Origin: Pseudoflavonifractor sp. AF19-9AC
GTDB taxonomy: Bacteria > Bacillota > Clostridia > Oscillospirales > Oscillospiraceae
Direction: 5' to 3'
Length of the DNA stretch: 64,000 bases
Assembly (NCBI RefSeq): GCF_003478995.1
Contig: NZ_QUGI01000002.1
Coordinates: forward strand, 484,177 to 548,176
Shown: positions 43,340 to 54,623 of the stretch, piece by piece
How positions within the stretch are numbered: the first letter of the stretch is position 1
Layout: every line of letters begins with the position of its first letter
Notes under the pieces: generated by a model
What the model was told of the DNA's origin: nothing
Databases searched by the model: none
What the model saw: the letters and a program-made list of their open reading frames with translations, nothing else
Translations under genes and position numbers: made by a program

Positions 43340-43669
43340 TCAGCCCAGCACCAGCTGCAGCGAGAAAATCAGGGTCATGGCGACCACGCTGAGGCTGGCG
43401 CACACGTCCAGCACCAGGGCGCGGCGCTCCCGCCGCTCCCGGCGGCTGGGGCGGGCCTCCTGCTGGGGCTCCAGAGCGTAAATGCGGGGGGCTTCCTCCT
43501 GGACCGGCTCCTCCGTCCAGTCCTCCTCCCAGGAAATGGACTCCTCCCGGGGGCTGGGGGCCAGGCTGCCCTCCTGGAGCAGAGCCAGGCGGCGGCGGTA
43601 CTCCTGAAAGTCCACAAGATTCCCCTCGTGGCGCACAAAATTGGCGGTGGTGGTGTAAATGGTCTGCAT
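43340..43669 (-). CDS. Small membrane protein with LexA-type promoter
   Basis: 109 residues: N-terminal MQTIYTTTANFVRHEGNLVDF, helical segment EYRRRLALLQEG, an acidic middle, a basic patch RRERRERR and a C-terminal membrane helix (about 88-108). Tail-anchored or single-pass. Upstream are two near-consensus LexA boxes in and next to a 17-bp-spaced promoter, so it is probably DNA-damage induced. By analogy to YneA/SulA it could restrain division; that function is inference. Confidence 0.78.
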   Translation of the reverse strand: MQTIYTTTANFVRHEGNLVDFQEYRRRLALLQEGSLAPSPREESISWEEDWTEEPVQEEAPRIYALEPQQEARPSRRERRERRALVLDVCASLSVVAMTLIFSLQLVLG

Positions 43670-43763
43670 CCTGTCTCCCTCCATCTCTTATGATGGTTTG
43701 ATTCTAGCCCGAAATTGGTCCAAAAAACCGTACTTTTCTTCCGATCAGCACCCGTTCGAAATG

Positions 43764-43812
43764 CGAACAGATGTTTCAAACATAAAATACAACATACGTT
43801 CGAATTTGTCAA
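43764..43812 (-). promoter_or_regulatory. SOS promoter with two LexA boxes
   Basis: On minus: TTGACA (43807-43812), 17 bp, TATTTT (43784-43789). CGAACGTATGTTG lies in the spacer (43790-43802) and GAAACATCTGTTCG just past the -10 (43764-43777); consensus CGAAC-N4-GTTCG. Confidence 0.8.
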
Positions 43813-43992
43813 GAAAAATGTCGAACATTTTTTCGAATCTTTTGGGAAAAAGGCCTTTAAAGGGGTCTTTGCCTGTTTAGACGTTGGAAAGAGAGGGATG
43901 TTCCTGGTTTTCTGGAATTTTTCCATATGTTTGCGGGTGATTCACGGGGGAGAGGTTAAAAAATGCTTTGCCTGCCTGTGAGATCGAGAAAG

Positions 43993-44642
43993 GATATTTC
44001 GCCTGCGGACAGAGAGATTGTTTCGCCCATTGGGCGAGTTCCTTTTGCAGCGGTGCAAAAGGAACCAAAAAACCCCGCCGGGGGACGGCGTCTGGAAAAA
44101 CACTTCGTGTTTTTATGCCGCCTCCCCCGGACCCCCTGATATGTTTACGGGGGAGCCACCAATAAGGTTTGAGATACCTTATCGGCGCGGGAGACGCCCA
44201 GGATGCGTGTCTAAGCGCCAACCGCTGCCGCTAAGAGGCGGTTAAATAACCACCTACTTCTACAAGGGACATCGCGCCTAACTTTCCGCCCTCGCGGAAG
44301 GGCTCGGGTGGACGCTTCGCCGCTGGAAGGTACTCCGGATTGGCGGAAACGTACTGTGAGACGCACCCACATTCCGGTGCCGCACCCGCCAGCGCGTCTC
44401 GTTGCCCGCTCCGACGGTTCACCGCTGAATGGTTCAGGGCACCGCCAACCCCCGGGGGGTACATCCAATAGGGGGGCCGAAGCCCCCCTGATTGGTCGTT
44501 TCAAGGGGATAGGGTATCTAGGGGAAGGGGGAAATCGAAATCCCCCTTCCCCTAGACAGCTCTTTGGTGACTTTCTGTCTGCACAGAAAGTTACTCGCCC
44601 GCAGGCGAAATATTTCCATCCCCCGTCCCACAGGTGAAATCC
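43993..44642 (-). repeat. R1 hairpin-chain element, copy 7
   Basis: Full copy, sense on minus, without nested modules: C(UUCG)G apex, GTGACTTTCTGT arms (one partner mutated), AAAAACAC hairpin and GTTCCTTTTGCA end hairpin. With the SOS promoter it fills the 1.08-kb gap. Confidence 0.85.
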
Positions 44643-44703
44643 CTATTTTTCATTTTATAACCGCTCAAATTAAGTGGATAGTATCTATCCCTACTTAAAA
44701 ATA

Positions 44704-44743
44704 GAAAACCGCGGCCCCGAAACGATGTGGGGGCCGCGGTTTC
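44704..44743 (-). terminator. Terminator after the first SHOCT gene
   Basis: AAACCGCGGCCCC / GGGGCCGCGGTTT followed by TTTTCTATTTTT on minus. Confidence 0.88.
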
Positions 44744-44748
44744 CTTGT

Positions 44749-45168
44749 TTACAGCTGATCCAGAATTTGCTTCCGCTTCTGGTCATATTCCTCCTGAGTA
44801 AGCAGCCCGGCCTCTTTCAGGCTCTTGAGCTGCTCCAGGCGGTCTTTGGCGTCCAGCGCGGTGGAGGGAATGTGGTCGTGAGTCTCCGGGGCAGGGGAGG
44901 AGGGGACATTTCCCTCATAGGGCCGGGATTCCTCCCCATAGCCCTCCTCATCCTCAATGCGGATCTCCGGCCCCACATACTTCTTCCCGAAGGCGTGCAG
45001 GCCGTTCATCACCGTAATGCCCACCGCCATCAGCGTCCACAAAATTCCGAAGGGGCCGAAGGTTGGAATGACCACTACCAGGCCAATGAGCACGAAAATC
45101 CCGCCCCATACCATTCCAAAGGCCCCCTGGGCCTTGCTGGGGCGATAGGTCACACGACGTCTTCTCAC
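44749..45168 (-). CDS. SHOCT-domain membrane protein 1
   Basis: 139 residues, GTG start with GGAGGTTTT. Two membrane helices (about 17-36, 42-60), a variable linker, and a C-terminal SHOCT motif DRLEQLKSLKEAGLLTQEEYDQKRKQIL. Paralogue of the next upstream gene. SHOCT is a short oligomerisation/C-terminal domain; role unknown. Confidence 0.82.
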   Translation of the reverse strand: MRRRRVTYRPSKAQGAFGMVWGGIFVLIGLVVVIPTFGPFGILWTLMAVGITVMNGLHAFGKKYVGPEIRIEDEEGYGEESRPYEGNVPSSPAPETHDHIPSTALDAKDRLEQLKSLKEAGLLTQEEYDQKRKQILDQL

Positions 45169-45222
45169 GGGAAAACCTCCTTTGTTTCGGAACCCTCTGG
45201 ATCATTGTTTTGGAAACTGGGC

Positions 45223-45801
45223 TCACTGCCCCTTTAAAATTCTTTCCCTGCGCTGTTCATACTCCGCCTTGTCCAGCAGTCCGGCCTCTTTCAGCGCCGT
45301 CAGCTGCTCCAGCCGCTCCTGCACACTGGCGGCGGCAGAGGGGACGTGGTCATGCTGCTCCGAAAGTTTCTCTGGGGCAGCAGCAGGGGGGACCCTCTCC
45401 ACTTTTTTCCGGCGGCCCTGTCTCTCACCGCGCACCACGCGCCAGAGAAGTACGCCCGGCAAAACCACCATCAGCCCGCTCAGCACCACCAGAAGAACGG
45501 CGGCCATTCCCCCCATCAGGGGGGCAAAGATGAGGCTCATGAGGAAAAATCCCAGCGCCCACAGCAGTAAAATCCCTAAGAGGACACACATAAGCAGGGT
45601 TCCGATCGTTCTGCCGGTCTGTTCCCGTCCGGCCCTGGGGCCGCTGGATTTCTTGTCCTTGCTCGGGCCAGACCTGTGGCTTCGCTTCTCCTGATAGGGA
45701 AGATAGATGCCGTAGCCAACCACCGCAACAAGGACAAAAAACAGGAAATTTACCCGAAGGGGGAGGACACCTCCCAGAATCGAAATGGCTGTACCTCCCA
45801 T
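45223..45801 (-). CDS. SHOCT-domain membrane protein 2
   Basis: 192 residues. Membrane helices at about 13-33, 64-85 and 88-112, and the C-terminal SHOCT ERLEQLTALKEAGLLDKAEYEQRRERIL, nearly the same as protein 1. It starts 9 bp after the gyrA stop and is thus likely read from the gyrBA transcript. Both SHOCT genes share HDHxPS upstream of the motif. Confidence 0.82.
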   Translation of the reverse strand: MGGTAISILGGVLPLRVNFLFFVLVAVVGYGIYLPYQEKRSHRSGPSKDKKSSGPRAGREQTGRTIGTLLMCVLLGILLLWALGFFLMSLIFAPLMGGMAAVLLVVLSGLMVVLPGVLLWRVVRGERQGRRKKVERVPPAAAPEKLSEQHDHVPSAAASVQERLEQLTALKEAGLLDKAEYEQRRERILKGQ

Positions 45802-45810
45802 GGGCGCTCC

Positions 45811-48345
<2,535 letters not shown>

Positions 48346-48451
48346 GGGTGATATCTCCTCCTCGTAGAGGCCGGCGTACCCGCCGGCCCGCTAAGGCTTT
48401 CCAGTTTCAAAGGGGCGTGCTTTTCCGCCCTGGGGGCTGGCGCCGCGTTTC

Positions 48452-50404
48452 TTAGTAGTCCAGGTTGACGGCGTACTTGGCGTTTCGCTCAATGAACTCC
48501 TTCCGGGGCTCCACCTTCTCGCCCATGAGGATGTTGAAGGTGGCGTCGGCGGCCACGGCGTCGTCCAGCTCGATGCGGCGCAGGGTGCGCTTTTCCGGGT
48601 CCATGGTGGTCTCCCACAGCTCGTGGGGGTTCATCTCGCCCAGACCCTTAAAGCGGCTGATGTCCACCTTGGCGTTGGGGTTGTCGCCCCGGAGCTCGGC
48701 GGCGATCTTTTCCCGCTCGATGTCGTCGAAGGCCACCCGTGTGGTCTTGCCCCGGGTCAGCTTGTAGAGGGGGGGCACGGCGGAGTAGACGTAGCCGTTC
48801 TCAATGAGGGGCCGCATGAAGCGGAAGAAGAAGGTCAGAAGCAGGGTGCGGATGTGGGCGCCGTCCACGTCGGCATCGGCCATGATAATGACCTTGTGAT
48901 AGCGCAGCTTGTTGATGTCAAACTCGTCCCCGATGCCGGCGCCCAGAGCGGTGATGACGGGCTGGAGCTTGTCGTTGCCGTACACCTTGTCCGCCCGGGC
49001 CTTCTCCACGTTGAGCATCTTGCCCCACAGGGGGAGGATGGCCTGGAAGCGGCTGTCCCGGCCCTGGGTGGCCGAGCCGCCTGCGGAATCGCCCTCGACG
49101 ATGTAGAGCTCAGTGAGCTCGGGGTTTGCCTCGTTGCAGTCCCGGAGCTTGTCCGGCATGGCCGCGCCGCCCAGAGCGGTTTTGCGGCGAATGGACTCAC
49201 GGGCCTTGCGGGCGGCCTCCCGGGCCCGGTTGGCGGTGAGGGCCTTGTCCAGAATGGCCCGGCCCACGGCAGGGTTCTCCTCCAGGTAGGTCTCCAGCTT
49301 CTCGGAGACAATGGAGTTCACCAGGGTGCGCATCTCGCTGTTGCCCAGCTTGGCCTTGGTCTGGCCCTCGAACTGGGCCTCGGTGAGCTTCACCGAGATG
49401 ACCACGGTGAGGCCCTCCCGGCAGTCCTCGCCGGACACCTTCTCGTCATCCTTGAGAAGCTTGATTTTGCGGCCGTAGTTATTGAGCACGTTGGTCAGCG
49501 CCCGCTTGAAGCCCTCCTCATGCATGCCGCCCTCGGGGGTGTGGACGTTGTTGGCGAAGGAGACCATGATCTCGTTGTAGCCGTCGTTGTACTGCATGGC
49601 CACCTCGGCCATGGAGTCCTCCTTGGCCCCGGACATGTAGATGACGTCGGGGTGGAGGGCGTCCTTGTTCCGGTTGATGTAGGAGACAAACTCCCGGATG
49701 CCGCCCTCGTAGCACATGTCGTCCTCCTGCTCCTGGCCGGGGCGCAGGTCCACAGTCTGGATGCGCAGGCCGGCGTTGAGGAAGGCCTCCTCCCGCATGC
49801 GGGTGTGCAGGGTCTCGTAGTTATATTCCAGGGTGTCGAACATCTCCGGGTCGGGCTTGAAGGTGACGGTGGTGCCGGTGTGGTCGGTCTTGCCCACCAC
49901 CTTCATTTCCTGGGTAATCTTGCCCCGGGCAAACTTCATCTCGTAAATTTCCCCGTTTTTGTGGACCTGGACCTCCAGCCATTCGGAGAGGGCGTTTACC
50001 ACGCTGGCGCCCACGCCGTGGAGACCGCCGGACACCTTGTAGCCACCGCCGCCGAACTTGCCGCCGGCGTGGAGGACGGTGAAGACCACCTCCAGGGCGG
50101 GCCGCCCGGTCTGGGGCTGAATGTCCACGGGGATGCCGCGGCCGTTGTCGGTGACGGTGATGGTGTTGCCGGGGTTGATGGTCACCGTGATGTCGGTGCA
50201 GTAGCCGGCCAGCGCCTCGTCGATGGAGTTGTCCACAATCTCGTACACCAGGTGGTGAAGGCCGGACTCCGAGGTGGAGCCGATGTACATGCCCGGGCGC
50301 TTGCGTACCGCCTCCAGGCCCTCCAGAACCTGAATCTCGCTGCCGCCGTACTCATGGTCCACCTGGGTGGAGTTGAGCTCGTTTTGTTCCATAATGTCAG
50401 ACAT
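48452..50404 (-). CDS. gyrB: DNA gyrase subunit B
   Basis: 650 residues. GHKL ATPase ([37 protein letters not shown]), transducer, and TOPRIM with EGDSAGGSA and [10 protein letters not shown]. The usual PLRGK is PLWGK here. Normal Gram-positive length. Order recF-remB-PH protein-gyrB-gyrA follows the Bacillus pattern. Confidence 0.97.
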   Translation of the reverse strand: MSDIMEQNELNSTQVDHEYGGSEIQVLEGLEAVRKRPGMYIGSTSESGLHHLVYEIVDNSIDEALAGYCTDITVTINPGNTITVTDNGRGIPVDIQPQTGRPALEVVFTVLHAGGKFGGGGYKVSGGLHGVGASVVNALSEWLEVQVHKNGEIYEMKFARGKITQEMKVVGKTDHTGTTVTFKPDPEMFDTLEYNYETLHTRMREEAFLNAGLRIQTVDLRPGQEQEDDMCYEGGIREFVSYINRNKDALHPDVIYMSGAKEDSMAEVAMQYNDGYNEIMVSFANNVHTPEGGMHEEGFKRALTNVLNNYGRKIKLLKDDEKVSGEDCREGLTVVISVKLTEAQFEGQTKAKLGNSEMRTLVNSIVSEKLETYLEENPAVGRAILDKALTANRAREAARKARESIRRKTALGGAAMPDKLRDCNEANPELTELYIVEGDSAGGSATQGRDSRFQAILPLWGKMLNVEKARADKVYGNDKLQPVITALGAGIGDEFDINKLRYHKVIIMADADVDGAHIRTLLLTFFFRFMRPLIENGYVYSAVPPLYKLTRGKTTRVAFDDIEREKIAAELRGDNPNAKVDISRFKGLGEMNPHELWETTMDPEKRTLRRIELDDAVAADATFNILMGEKVEPRKEFIERNAKYAVNLDY

Positions 50405-50543
50405 AAAAACCTCCGCTTGTGTTTCTCCGCCGTACCGGGCGCCTGGGTGCGGGCGGACCCGTTCCCACGCGCCGGGCGCGGCGGCTGTGCTGCATGTCCC
50501 GCCGGAAAAGGGGACCTTCCCCGGCGGGCAAAAGGTACGTTCC

Positions 50544-50948
50544 TTACTGCTCTGTCTCGTCCAGAAGATCCGGCTCCTGTTCCGGGCTGTCGTCCTGGGC
50601 GCCCACCATCTCCATGGTGCGCATCCGCCGCTGCTCCTTGCACGCCTCCACCTGGCGGAAGATCAGCTCCTTCACCTGGCGGGGCTGCTTCACGTTCAGC
50701 AGGCTCAGGTCGGGGGCGGTCTTATCCGAGGAGTGGATGGACACGGTGCCCACGCCGAAGATCCGCTGGGTCAGCTTCAGGTTCAGTTCCAGATCCCGCA
50801 CCCGGTAGAGGAGCACCTCCTCCACGTGGATGCTGAAGAAGCCCTTCTCTACGAAGATACGGTCCTCGCTGAGGCGGTACCGGGTGAAGGACAGGGGCAG
50901 GCCGAAGTAGCGCTTGCGGTCCTTCCAGAGATATTGCAGCTCATCCAT
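50544..50948 (-). CDS. PH-domain protein (bacterial PH)
   Basis: 134 residues without membrane helix: [51 protein letters not shown] is the bacterial PH2/YdbT-like core, and a Glu-rich tail follows. GGAGGAACC precedes ATG 50948. It lies between remB and gyrB. Function unknown. Confidence 0.82.
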   Translation of the reverse strand: MDELQYLWKDRKRYFGLPLSFTRYRLSEDRIFVEKGFFSIHVEEVLLYRVRDLELNLKLTQRIFGVGTVSIHSSDKTAPDLSLLNVKQPRQVKELIFRQVEACKEQRRMRTMEMVGAQDDSPEQEPDLLDETEQ

Positions 50949-50982
50949 AGATGGTTCCTCCATTCCGCCGCCAGAGACGGCA

Positions 50983-51246
50983 TTATTCCAAGAAATTCCG
51001 TTCCGCCCGGCTCACCAGGGCGGCGGAAGACAGCTGTGAGAGGTAGACGGTGGGGGGATGCTCCCCGTCCCCCACCAGCACGAAGGACCGGGGCAGGTCC
51101 TCGCCCAGCCAGACGGCCCGGCCGTCGGCCTCGGCTTTTTCCAGAAACTCCCGGGTTTTGTAGGCCCAGGAGGCGTTGTCCAGATCGAAGATGCCCAGGA
51201 TCTCCCGGTGGGGCACCACCACCGACTGGCCCAGATGCAGGTACAT
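50983..51246 (-). CDS. remB: DUF370 protein, RemB/YaaB-like
   Basis: 87 residues: YLHLGQSVVVPHREILGIFDLDNAS with the DUF370 fold, then VYLSQLSSAALVSRA. In Bacillus, yaaB (remB) holds exactly this position between recF and gyrB; RemB affects matrix gene expression there. The role here is inferred. Confidence 0.82.
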   Translation of the reverse strand: MYLHLGQSVVVPHREILGIFDLDNASWAYKTREFLEKAEADGRAVWLGEDLPRSFVLVGDGEHPPTVYLSQLSSAALVSRAERNFLE

Positions 51247-51264
51247 GGCTTGTCCCTCCTTGCT

Positions 51265-51567
51265 TCACCGCTCGTCAATCACTCTGGGGGTCCAGAGCCG
51301 CTTCCAGAGCCGCCAGCCCAGCCAGCACCCCAGACCCAGGGCTACCCCCGGCACGCCGGGGAAGATCACCAGCTGGGTGAGGGGGGAGACGTCATCGCTC
51401 TGCCAGTTTTGGAGGCGGACCCACAGGGCTGTCAGCACGAAGATCACCGCCAGCAGGGGAGGGAGGAGGCGCCAGATGCGCCGCCGGGGCAGCCGGCAGC
51501 ACAGATATTCGCCCACCAGGGCCAGGCCCATGGGGATGAGAAAGAAAATTCCAATGACAATGGGCAC
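51265..51567 (-). CDS. Small three-helix membrane protein
   Basis: 100 residues, GTG start with GGGAGGGCAAACC. Hydrophobic segments at about 2-20, 33-50 and 64-88. The frame is open upstream through an R2 repeat, which I exclude. No family recognised. It precedes remB by 18 bp. Confidence 0.7.
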   Translation of the reverse strand: MPIVIGIFFLIPMGLALVGEYLCCRLPRRRIWRLLPPLLAVIFVLTALWVRLQNWQSDDVSPLTQLVIFPGVPGVALGLGCWLGWRLWKRLWTPRVIDER

Positions 51568-51587
51568 CGGTTTGCCCTCCCTTTCTC

Positions 51588-51656
51588 CCGCTTTCTTGAA
51601 AGAAAGCTTGGCAAAGAACTTTCTGCGAAACTTCGTTTCGCCTCTGCGCCCGCCTG
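51588..51656 (+). repeat. R2 two-hairpin repeat, copy 9
   Basis: Standard first hairpin; second GCGAAAC/GTTTCGC. Confidence 0.85.
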
Positions 51657-51702
51657 GTGGCGGTTTAGAGAAATACCAAGTATCTGCCCGCCTGATCGTT
51701 TT

Positions 51703-51822
51703 CCGTAGGGCCGGATACCATCCGCCTGCTCGAGGCCGGCTGTGTAGGGCGGGGGTTTGCCCCCGCCGCATATTTGGCACTCTGTTTTCGTAGGGGCGGA
51801 TGTCCTCATCCGCCCGCCGTGT
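51703..51822. repeat. R3 REP-like palindromes (three)
   Basis: GGCCGGATACCATCCGCC, GGGCGGGGGTTTGCCCCCGCC and GGGGCGGATGTCCTCATCCG. Confidence 0.75.
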
Positions 51823-51842
51823 CGGGGCGCAAGACGGTGTAC

Positions 51843-52595
51843 AGGGAGATTTCGCCCTGCGGGGCGACCTACTTTGCCCGCGTCGGCAAAGTAGGCAAAG
51901 CGCCACCGGGGGACGGCGTCTGGAAAAACACTTCGTGTTTTTATGCCGCCTGTCCCTACCCCCCTCTGTCTCGCTTCGCTCGACATCTCCCCCTGACAGG
52001 GGGAGTCGGCCCCGGACCCCCATTTTTTACGGGGGAGCCATCAAGAACGCAGGAAGTACCTTACCGGCGCGGGAAAAGCCCAGAATGGGTGTCTAAGCGC
52101 CAACCGCTGCCGCTAAGAAGCGGTTGAATAATCACCTACTTCTACAAGGGACATCGCGCCTGCCTTTCCGCCCTCGCGGGAGGGCTCAGGCGTCACTGGG
52201 ACGTACACGGGATTAGCGGAGCCGTGTGGTGGGATGCACCCGCGTTCCGGTGCTGCACCTGCCAGCGCCTCTCGTTACCTACTCCGAAAGATCGTCGCTG
52301 AACCTTCCAGGGCACCGCCAGCCCCCGGGGGGTACATCCAATAGGGGGACCGCAGCGGGAACCCAATGGAAGCCCAGCGTAGCGGGTTCCATTGGGAGAG
52401 GACGAGCGACGGAATGAATGAGCCTTTGCCCTTTAGGGCGAGGCGAACGATATGTAGTCCGCGAGGACGAGATTGGTCGTTTCAAGGGGATGGAATTTCT
52501 ATCAGGAGGGAAATCGAAATCCCCCTTCCCCTAGGCAGTTCTTTGGTAACTTTCTGTCTGCACAGAAAGTTACTCGCCCGGGGGCGAAATATCCT
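51843..52595 (-). repeat. R1 hairpin-chain element, copy 8 (two nested modules)
   Basis: Sense on minus. Contains the 115-130-bp module in the apex of the third hairpin (52348-52475), the 55-bp module in the large hairpin (about 51950-52010), and the CCTACTTTGCC-type end hairpin. Its 5' end lies about 50 bp from the pair 4 XRE gene. Confidence 0.85.
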
Positions 52596-52621
52596 TTTTA
52601 CGTTCAGTTTAGCAACAGGAT

Positions 52622-52653
52622 CCGACGGGCGGCCACAGGCCGCCCCTACGGAG
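52622..52653. repeat. R3 palindrome overlapping the XRE stop region
   Basis: GGGCGGCCACAGGCCGCCC followed by CTACGGAG; it runs into the last codons of the minus-strand XRE gene. Confidence 0.65.
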
Positions 52654-52882
52654 CATTCCTCTCAGATGCCAGATCGGGCAAATCACTTCGTCCCACCAGA
52701 TAATCCAGCGAAATCTTATAAAAGTCGGCAATACTGACTGCCACAGATAACTGTGGGTCTCGTTGACCACGTTCATAGTACTGGTACGCCCGAAGGGCAA
52801 TTCCCAATTCTTGGGCCAACGCTGCCTGAGATATTCCTTGTTTCTTGCGCAATTCACAAAGCCGCTGAGAAAAGAGCGACAT
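52646..52882 (-). CDS. XRE-family HTH regulator (pair 4)
   Basis: 78 residues: FSQRLCELRKKQGISQAALAQELGIALRAYQYYERGQRDPQLSVAVSIADFYKISLDYLVGRSDLP. Paralogue of pair 1 regulator. Divergent from the small gene at 52969; AGCAC-N4-GTGCT palindromes lie between. Confidence 0.88.
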   Translation of the reverse strand: MSLFSQRLCELRKKQGISQAALAQELGIALRAYQYYERGQRDPQLSVAVSIADFYKISLDYLVGRSDLPDLASERNAP

Positions 52883-52895
52883 GGTACAGCACCCC

Positions 52896-52950
52896 TTGAC
52901 AGAGCACGTTTGTGCTGCTATTATAATATTATCATAAGCACATTCGTGCT
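52896..52950 (+). promoter_or_regulatory. Promoter and operators of pair 4
   Basis: TTGACA (52896-52901), 17 bp, TATTAT (52919-52924). AGCACGTTTGTGCT fills the spacer (52903-52916), and AGCACATTCGTGCT follows at 52937-52950: two matching operators. Confidence 0.85.
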
Positions 52951-52968
52951 CTATTCGGAGGTCTTTCT

Positions 52969-53226
52969 ATGACGCCGCTCCAACAGACCCTCTATGATTT
53001 CTGCCTTCAGCAACGTGTGGACCAATACCTCGCAGAAAACCAAAAAGAATACGAGGAAAATATGGTCATGGCCCAGCGTGCCCTTGACCAGCTGGCGCAG
53101 GCAGGGGACCCCTGGTCGGACTTGGCTCAGCGGGTGGAGTATGGCCTGGCAGTGACAGAGGCCATTGAGAAAGAAGCTGCTTTTCTGGCTGGTCTCTCTC
53201 TGGGGCAGGAGCTGGCTCGCATTTGA
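52969..53226 (+). CDS. Small helical protein, DUF6809-like (pair 4)
   Basis: 85 residues, helical and acidic, with C-terminal FLAGLSLGQELARI shared with the pair 1 protein. GGAGG lies 7 bases before ATG. Its TGA ends one base before the recF stop codon on the other strand. No known function. Confidence 0.78.
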   Translation: MTPLQQTLYDFCLQQRVDQYLAENQKEYEENMVMAQRALDQLAQAGDPWSDLAQRVEYGLAVTEAIEKEAAFLAGLSLGQELARI

Positions 53227-53227
53227 C

Positions 53228-54331
53228 TTATATCAGCTTCCCGCCCTGGATATGGAAGGCTCTTCCACCCTCCAACCCCTCTAATTTTTCCTCTTCACAG
53301 CAGGTGATAAACACCTGACCGCCTCGAATCCGGTTCAAAACAAAGGCCTGCCGCCGGGCATCCAGCTCACTGAGCACATCATCCAGCAGCAGCACCGGCC
53401 ACTGGCCGGTCTCCTCCTGAAAAATCTCCCGCTGGGCCAATTTCAAAGACAGCGCCGCCGTCCGGGTCTGTCCCTGGGAGCCGTAAGTCTTGGCGGACAA
53501 CCCGCCGATCTCCACCACCACGTCGTCCTTGTGGGGCCCGGACAGACACTGCCGGGAATCCAGCTCCGCCTGCCGGTGGTGCTCCTGATGGTCCAGCAGC
53601 ATGGGCAGCAGCTCCCGGGGCGCCTTCAGCGGGTCGCCCACCGTGGACACCGTCTGATATTGAAGCCCCAGCTCCTCCCGCCCGCCGGAGAAGTCGGCGT
53701 GAATGGCGGGAGCGTGCTCCCGCAGCCGCTTCACAAAGTGGGCCCGGTAGTGAATGAGGATGGCCCCGGTCTGAGCCATGCGCAGGTTAAAGTCGTCCAG
53801 AGTCTGGAGCAGGGATGGATTTTCCGGCCAATCCCGCAGAATCCGGGTCTTGTGCTCGTAGAGGCGGTTATATTCCGCCAATGCGGCGGCATACCTGGGC
53901 CGCAGCTGGCAAATGGCGCTGTCCAGAAATTTCCGCCTGGCCGCGCCCCCCTCCCGGATGAGGTAGAGATCCTCGGGGCAGAAGAGGACGGTATTGAGAA
54001 TCCCGCTGAGCTCCCCGGCGGTCTTGAGCCGCACCCCGTTGGAGTAGAGCTGCCGCCCTTTGCCCCGGAAGAGCTTGGCCTCCAGGGTAAAGTCCCTCTC
54101 CCGGCTCTCGATCTCCCCCTTGAGAAAGGCGGAGTCCACGCCCATCATGATAAGCTCCTTATCGTACCTCGCCCGGTGGGACCGGGCGGAGGACAGGTAG
54201 GCGATGGCCTCCAGCAGGTTGGTCTTTCCCTGGGCGTTGTCCCCGTAGATGAGGTTCACCCGTGGGTCAAAGGAGGCCTCCAGATGGGTATAGTTGCGGA
54301 AAAAGTCCAGCTCCAGGCCCTTGAGCCTCAT
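53228..54331 (-). CDS. recF: DNA replication/repair protein RecF
   Basis: 367 residues. SMC-like ATPase: Walker [19 protein letters not shown], signature [18 protein letters not shown], Walker [13 protein letters not shown]. Loads RecA at gaps. Overlaps the S4 gene by 4 bases (coupled translation). Confidence 0.96.
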   Translation of the reverse strand: MRLKGLELDFFRNYTHLEASFDPRVNLIYGDNAQGKTNLLEAIAYLSSARSHRARYDKELIMMGVDSAFLKGEIESRERDFTLEAKLFRGKGRQLYSNGVRLKTAGELSGILNTVLFCPEDLYLIREGGAARRKFLDSAICQLRPRYAAALAEYNRLYEHKTRILRDWPENPSLLQTLDDFNLRMAQTGAILIHYRAHFVKRLREHAPAIHADFSGGREELGLQYQTVSTVGDPLKAPRELLPMLLDHQEHHRQAELDSRQCLSGPHKDDVVVEIGGLSAKTYGSQGQTRTAALSLKLAQREIFQEETGQWPVLLLDDVLSELDARRQAFVLNRIRGGQVFITCCEEEKLEGLEGGRAFHIQGGKLI

Positions 54332-54543
54332 GTGACCACCAGCTCCAGCTCCCCGTCAATGGCGGCCGTGTCCCCGGGGCGCATCTTCTTGCCCCGCATG
54401 GTACAGACCTCGCCGTTGACGGACACCCGGCCCTCCTGAATAATCAGCTTGGCGTCTCCGCCCGTCTCCACCGCTCCGGCGAACTTCAAAAGGTCCTGGA
54501 GCTTGATGAATTCGGTATGAATCTTAATTTCTTCTCTCTGCAT
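54328..54543 (-). CDS. yaaA: S4-domain RNA-binding protein YaaA
   Basis: 71 residues: [42 protein letters not shown], a single S4 domain as in Bacillus YaaA between dnaN and recF. Probably binds rRNA or ribosomal particles. Confidence 0.92.
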   Translation of the reverse strand: MQREEIKIHTEFIKLQDLLKFAGAVETGGDAKLIIQEGRVSVNGEVCTMRGKKMRPGDTAAIDGELELVVT

Positions 54544-54560
54544 ACAAACACCACGTTTCC

Positions 54561-54617
54561 GTCCCCGGCAGCTGCCGGGGACTTCTCATGTCATGCGTCC
54601 GGCTGAGCCGGGCGCTT
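54561..54617 (-). promoter_or_regulatory. Two hairpins between dnaN and yaaA
   Basis: GTCCCCGGCAG / CTGCCGGGGAC (54561-54582, perfect) and GCGCCCGGCT / AGCCGGACGC (about 54597-54617). The dnaN-proximal one may attenuate read-through to yaaA-recF. Confidence 0.6.
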
Positions 54618-54623
54618 TTTTTC

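Noticed and set aside
48623..50836. Long plus-strand open frame opposite gyrB
   Set aside because: Low-complexity Gly/Val/His-rich translation antisense to a canonical gene; a GC-bias shadow. The same applies to frames opposite mutL, pncB, typA, gyrA and dnaA.
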